Source: Prevotella sp. UBA7764 (lineage in GTDB: Bacteria > Bacteroidota > Bacteroidia > Bacteroidales > Bacteroidaceae). From it: a stretch of DNA of 17,635 bases. Both the position numbers and the translations under genes were made by a program. Positions 14,753 through 17,635 of this stretch are shown here, piece by piece (positions within the stretch are counted from its first letter, which is position 1; every line of letters begins with the position of its first letter). The stretch spans positions 38,078-55,712 of the forward strand of contig DLDU01000012.1 of NCBI GenBank assembly GCA_002481295.1, in the 5' to 3' direction. The notes beneath the pieces are model-generated. The model had not been told where the DNA came from, did not search any database, and was given only the letters and a program-made list of their open reading frames with translations.

Positions 14753-16201
14753 ATGAAAACCATTTGTCTATATTTCGAAATACATCAGATCGTACATCTG
14801 AAGCGCTATCGCTTCTTCGACATCGGTACCGATCATTACTATTACGACGACTACGAGAACGAGCGTTCCATCAACCACATCGCTGAATGCTCCTACATGC
14901 CGGCCCTCAACACGCTGCAAAAGATGATCGAGGACAGCAACGGTTACTTCAAATGCGCGTTCTCTATCTCCGGTGTCGGAATGGAGCAACTCGAGATACA
15001 CGCTCCGCAAGTGCTCGACAAACTACAGGAGCTCAACAAGACGGGATGCGTGGAGTTTCTCGCAGAACCTTATTCCCACGGTCTGTCATCGCTCAAAGAC
15101 AGTGAGTGCTTCGCTGCCGACGTGCGCAAACAGTGCCAAAAGATGGTTGACTACTTTGGTCGCAAGCCTACCGTGCTCCGCAACTCTTCACTCATCTACA
15201 GCGACGACATCGGACTGCAAGCTGCCCAACTCGGATTTAAAGGCATGCTTACCGAAGGCGCCAAACACGTGCTCGGATGGAAATCACCCCATTATGTCTA
15301 TAACTGCTCGATGGCTCCTGAGTTGAAACTTCTGTTGCGCGACGTCAACATGAGCGACGACATCAGCCTCAGATTCAACAACAGCGACTGGGAAGGCTAC
15401 CCGCTCTTCGCCGACCAGTATATCGACCGCATCGCCAAAGCACCGCAGGAAGAGCAGGTTTTCAACATCTTCATGGAACTCTCTGCCCTCGGCATCGCAC
15501 AGCCGCTGTCGTCAAACATCCTTGACTTCATGGCCGCACTGCCGAAATTCGCCAAAGGTGCCGGCATCTCCTTCTCCACGCCTACCGAGATCTGTAACAC
15601 TCACGACAGCGTAGGAAACCTCGATGTCCCCGACACACTGTCTTGGGTCGACGAGGAGCGCGACGTCAGCTCATGGCTCGGCAACCCCATGCAGCGTGAG
15701 GCTTTCGACAAGCTCTATAGCGTCGCTGAGCGTGTGCGCATCGCCAACGACCCGCGTATCAACCAGGACTGGGACTATCTGCAGGCCAGCAACAACTTCC
15801 GCTTCATGACCACAAAGCCCAGCAGCGTGGGACTCGACCGGGGCATCTACTCCAGTCCCTTCGATGCCTTCACCAACTACATGAACATCCTCGGCGACTT
15901 CATCAACCGCGTCAACAGCCTCTATCCGCCTGAGATCGACAACGATCAGCTCAACTCGCTGCTCACAACGATCAAGAACGAGGGCGACGAGATAGAGATG
16001 AAAGACAAGGAAATCGCAAGACTCCAGGCTAAACTCGAGAAACTTGAGGCTGCCAACGAGAAACTGCGTGAGAAAGAGGAAAAGCCCAAAGCTAAACCGG
16101 CACGCGCTCCCCGCAAGACCGCAAGCAAGAAGGAGACGGCTAAAAAGGAAAAGGAAATCACAGCAGAAGCCCAAGCTCCTGCTACGGAAGAAAAGAAGTA
16201 G
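14753..16201 (+). CDS. GH57 alpha-amylase-like protein lacking both catalytic residues, with coiled-coil/Lys-rich tail
   Basis: 482 residues, cytoplasmic (no signal peptide). It follows the GH57 alpha-amylase pattern: HQ motif in FEIHQIVHL (8-15), FLAEPYSHGL, RN..LIY (143-149), VPDTLSWVDEERDVSSWLGN.MQ (292-314). In active members the nucleophile Glu sits in RNTELIY and the proton-donor Asp in FMDYETFGEH. Here those positions read RNSSLIY (Ser146) and FMELSALGIA (Glu242). This agrees with my recollection of a described group of Bacteroidota alpha-amylase-like GH57 homologues with Glu-to-Ser and Asp-to-Glu changes. Hydrolytic activity is therefore doubtful; a glycogen-binding or regulatory role is possible. 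Residues about 395-444 form a coiled coil, and about 445-482 are Lys/Ala/Glu-rich and likely disordered. Third gene of the glycogen operon, after a 281-base repeat-filled gap. Confidence 0.85.
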   Translation: MKTICLYFEIHQIVHLKRYRFFDIGTDHYYYDDYENERSINHIAECSYMPALNTLQKMIEDSNGYFKCAFSISGVGMEQLEIHAPQVLDKLQELNKTGCVEFLAEPYSHGLSSLKDSECFAADVRKQCQKMVDYFGRKPTVLRNSSLIYSDDIGLQAAQLGFKGMLTEGAKHVLGWKSPHYVYNCSMAPELKLLLRDVNMSDDISLRFNNSDWEGYPLFADQYIDRIAKAPQEEQVFNIFMELSALGIAQPLSSNILDFMAALPKFAKGAGISFSTPTEICNTHDSVGNLDVPDTLSWVDEERDVSSWLGNPMQREAFDKLYSVAERVRIANDPRINQDWDYLQASNNFRFMTTKPSSVGLDRGIYSSPFDAFTNYMNILGDFINRVNSLYPPEIDNDQLNSLLTTIKNEGDEIEMKDKEIARLQAKLEKLEAANEKLREKEEKPKAKPARAPRKTASKKETAKKEKEITAEAQAPATEEKK

Positions 16202-16303
16202 CATCTGCTCTATCATAAGATCTCAATCCATCCCCCAATGTTTGGAAACGGCATGATTGCGTTATCAAACACCGGTTCCGGCACAAGGGGATGAACGCAA
16301 AAG

Positions 16304-16338
16304 AGGCGACGTATTGCAAAGATACGTCGCCTTTTTTT
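16304..16338. terminator. Strong intrinsic terminator of the glycogen operon
   Basis: AGGCGACGTAT (16304-16314) pairs perfectly with 16322-16332 around a 7-base loop. A seven-T run (16332-16338) follows and an A-run precedes, so it works in both directions. It lies about 100 bases after the GH57 stop. Confidence 0.85.
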
Positions 16339-16371
16339 GCGTCTACGCATATTTTTCTTATAATATCTACA

Positions 16372-16385
16372 TGTGTGCGCACACA
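16372..16385. promoter_or_regulatory. 14-bp perfect palindrome, possible operator
   Basis: TGTGTGCGCACACA is fully self-complementary and lies between the glycogen terminator and the small-RNA promoter, about 55 bases before its -33 element. It could be a dimeric regulator site or a cruciform; chance cannot be excluded. Confidence 0.3.
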
Positions 16386-16410
16386 AATGTTTGACATAGG
16401 TCAAGAAAAG

Positions 16411-16443
16411 AACACTTTACCCATAAAATCATCATAAAGTGTT
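16411..16443. promoter_or_regulatory. 9-bp inverted repeat abutting the small-RNA promoter
   Basis: AACACTTTA (16411-16419) pairs with TAAAGTGTT (16435-16443), 15-base spacer. The right half overlaps the -33 element of the next promoter. The motif GAACACTTT appears at its left edge and again inside the transcript at 16521-16529. A candidate operator. Confidence 0.4.
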
Positions 16444-16472
16444 GTTCGTACATAAAAAACTTTCTACCTTTG
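16441..16472 (+). promoter_or_regulatory. Predicted promoter of a candidate small RNA
   Basis: GTTG (16441-16444), 20-base spacer, TACCTTTG (16465-16472): a near-full Bacteroidota consensus. No coding sequence follows before a strong terminator, so it should drive a short untranslated RNA starting near 16479. Confidence 0.65.
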
Positions 16473-16478
16473 CAGTGT

Positions 16479-16712
16479 CAAAAGGAAACAAGTTCGTGAG
16501 AACGATAATCTGAGTAGACTGAACACTTTTTGTTCAATAGGTTTAAGGTTAGTAGATTGTTTCATATAGGTTTTTAGTTTTTAGGTTTAAGATTATTTTT
16601 TTTAGGTTTTCATTAGGTTATTAAGTCACTTAAGGGTAAAATTAAGATTGTTATTTAGGTTAGCACAAATCCTCACCTCCCAATGGGAGAGGTGAGGATT
16701 TGCTTTTTTATG
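16479..16712 (+). ncRNA. Candidate small non-coding RNA, about 230 nt, U/G-rich
   Basis: It is bounded by a consensus promoter (16441-16472) and a strong terminator (16665-16711). There is no ATG between the promoter and the terminator loop, and no useful GTG or TTG frame. Visible structure: a GTTC-GTGA-GAAC hairpin with a GNRA loop (16492-16503), and TGAACA/TGTTCA with a five-base loop (16520-16536). The middle is single-stranded in character and carries six TAGGTT motifs, at 16538, 16567, 16582, 16603, 16614 and 16656, plus AGTAGA(C/T)TG twice. I do not recognise tmRNA, RNase P, SRP or 6S RNA in it. It could also be a terminated leader for the VirE-like gene, but that gene has its own promoter. 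The exact 5' end is inferred. Confidence 0.5.
16665..16711 (+). terminator. Strong intrinsic terminator of the candidate small RNA
   Basis: CAAATCCTCACCTC (16665-16678) pairs perfectly with GAGGTGAGGATTTG (16688-16701...) as a 14-bp stem around a loop CCAATGGGA, followed by C and a T-run (about 16704-16709). It separates the small RNA from the VirE-like gene. Confidence 0.85.
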
Positions 16713-16782
16713 CCCCTCAAAACATCTTGTACTCCCATAGCCGACAGTGTCTCCTGCTCTATACCACATAGATAGCTAATAT

Positions 16783-16813
16783 TTTGTTTTCTCGAAATAT
16801 ATTGGTATCTTTG
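16783..16813 (+). promoter_or_regulatory. Consensus promoter of the VirE-like gene
   Basis: TTTG (16783-16786), 19-base spacer, TATCTTTG (16806-16813): an exact Bacteroidota consensus. The start site near 16820 leaves a leader of only about 16 bases before ATG 16836. Confidence 0.75.
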
Positions 16814-16835
16814 CACTATAGATAGAATCACGACG

Positions 16836-17635
16836 ATGGATGCACTCACCTACCTTGAAAGTCAATGCCGGCTCAGACGCAATGTGCTGACCGGAGAAAC
16901 GCTCTATGCCCCTACCGACATGGCCGAATACAAGCCGCTGTCTGTGGAAGCACAGAACACACTGCTGTTGATGGCCAACAGCCAGGGTGTTGATCTCACT
17001 GAAGAGCAACTGCAACAATACATCCACTCGACCATCATCGAGCAGTGGAATCCCGCCAAGAGCTGGATGGAAAGCCTTGAACCGTGGGACGGAAACGACT
17101 ATGTAGGTGAACTGGCACAGCGCATCATCACCTCAAATCCCGACTGGCCGCACCGCTTCCATAAGTGGATGCTGCAGATGGTGGCACGCTGGATGGGGCT
17201 GACCGTGGCGCAAAACGATGTCATCGTACCCGTCATCGTGGGACAATTCGGCTATGGCAAGACGACATTCTGCAATCTCATCCTACCGCCAAGCCTCAGA
17301 CGCTACTACACCGATCAGGTGCGTGTGCGCCAAATGGCCGATGTCCACGAGCTCGTCACCACCCATCTGCTCGTGGCGCTCGATGAGTTTTATCAGGAGA
17401 ATACCGATCAGCTGCCCGCCGTGCGCTATCTCTTCTCGCGCAGCACGCCCGTACAGCGGTGGCCTTACGGCACCACACGGGAACCACGGAAAAACTATGC
17501 GGCCTTCATCGCCACGACTGGCAATCTCCACCCAATGACTGATGCTGCCGGTGCCGCGCATCTCTTCTGTGTGGAGATCACCCACGCCATCGACACCAAA
17601 ACGCCTATCGACTATGACCAGCTCTATGCGCAGCT
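16836..17635 (+). CDS. VirE-family P-loop ATPase, 3'-truncated by the window edge
   Basis: 266 N-terminal residues are visible and the frame is open at the end. After a helical N-terminal region comes the VirE-type core: a segment before the P-loop (GLTVAQNDVIVPVIVG), P-loop GQFGYGKTT (136-143), Walker B LLVALDEF (178-185, Asp183 and Glu184), then RWPYGTTREPRKNYAAFIATTGN (208-230) and TDAAGAAHLFCVEI, matching the family's R.PYG...R...F..TTN...L.D.tG.RRF pattern. The usual Arg-Arg after the final Gly is replaced by Ala-Ala (AGAAHLF), which may weaken ATPase-sensor function. VirE-domain proteins are often linked to mobile or integrated elements in Bacteroidota, resembling primase/helicase-type proteins; their role is poorly known. 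ATG 16836 fits the promoter and the reading frame. Confidence 0.8.
   Translation, partial: MDALTYLESQCRLRRNVLTGETLYAPTDMAEYKPLSVEAQNTLLLMANSQGVDLTEEQLQQYIHSTIIEQWNPAKSWMESLEPWDGNDYVGELAQRIITSNPDWPHRFHKWMLQMVARWMGLTVAQNDVIVPVIVGQFGYGKTTFCNLILPPSLRRYYTDQVRVRQMADVHELVTTHLLVALDEFYQENTDQLPAVRYLFSRSTPVQRWPYGTTREPRKNYAAFIATTGNLHPMTDAAGAAHLFCVEITHAIDTKTPIDYDQLYAQ

Noticed and set aside
14547..14756. 69-codon plus-strand ORF and an opposite 76-codon ORF carrying a 7-residue repeat
   Set aside because: Both are by-products of the 21-base tandem repeat and G/C palindromes; no start signals or other coding evidence.
16479..16712. 6S, tmRNA, SRP or RNase P RNA identity for the small-RNA candidate
   Set aside because: I could not see the long closing 5'-3' stem of 6S RNA, a tRNA-like end, or the conserved cores of the others; identity left open.

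Overview
The window looks like a chromosomal piece of a Bacteroidota species, most likely in the Prevotella group (Prevotellaceae). The evidence is a SusC/SusD outer-membrane pair, promoters of the Bacteroidota type (TTTG, about 19-21 bases, TAnnTTTG) rather than sigma70 type, few Shine-Dalgarno sequences, and a predicted AAA-ATPase/PD-(D/E)XK protein of a kind that is abundant in Prevotella and Bacteroides. Genus and species are inferred, not proven.

Layout. (1) Positions 2-262 hold the C-terminal end of a CPBP-family membrane protease. An AT-rich stretch follows with its own promoter, a candidate 36-residue membrane peptide, a possible gene remnant and a very long hairpin. (2) Positions 789-3283 (+) hold an AAA-ATPase-like/PDDEXK protein that overlaps miaA (tRNA A37 dimethylallyltransferase) by four bases. 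(3) Positions 3284-3634 are a gene-free convergent gap with two large inverted repeats. (4) Positions 10307-3635 (-) hold an alpha-glucan utilisation operon: SusC-like TonB-dependent transporter, SusD-like lipoprotein, then an exported GH13 enzyme. No SusE/F, sensor or regulator is present. (5) Positions 10308-11244 are a divergent regulatory region with a promoter for each side and a cluster of related 20-base repeats. (6) Positions 11245-16201 (+) hold an intracellular glycogen operon: GH133 debranching enzyme, glycogen-synthase-like glycosyltransferase, and a GH57 alpha-amylase-like protein. The GH57 protein has lost both catalytic residues and ends in a coiled coil and a Lys/Ala/Glu-rich tail. 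The operon closes with a strong terminator. (7) Positions 16202-16835 contain a promoter, about 200 bases without any ATG but with six TAGGTT motifs, and a strong terminator: a good candidate for a small RNA gene. (8) Positions 16836-17635 hold the N-terminal part of a VirE-family P-loop ATPase that runs off the window.

How the genes work together. The minus-strand operon would import alpha-gluco-oligosaccharides across the outer membrane and cut them in the periplasm. The divergent plus-strand operon would build and trim intracellular glycogen. The two operons share one intergenic region, so glucan uptake and glycogen storage may be regulated together. This is inferred from gene order only.

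Less conventional signals are the candidate small RNA at about 16479-16712, the doubly substituted GH57 protein, the repeat cluster between the two glucan operons, the repeat-filled gap inside the glycogen operon, and the small membrane peptide near the left end.
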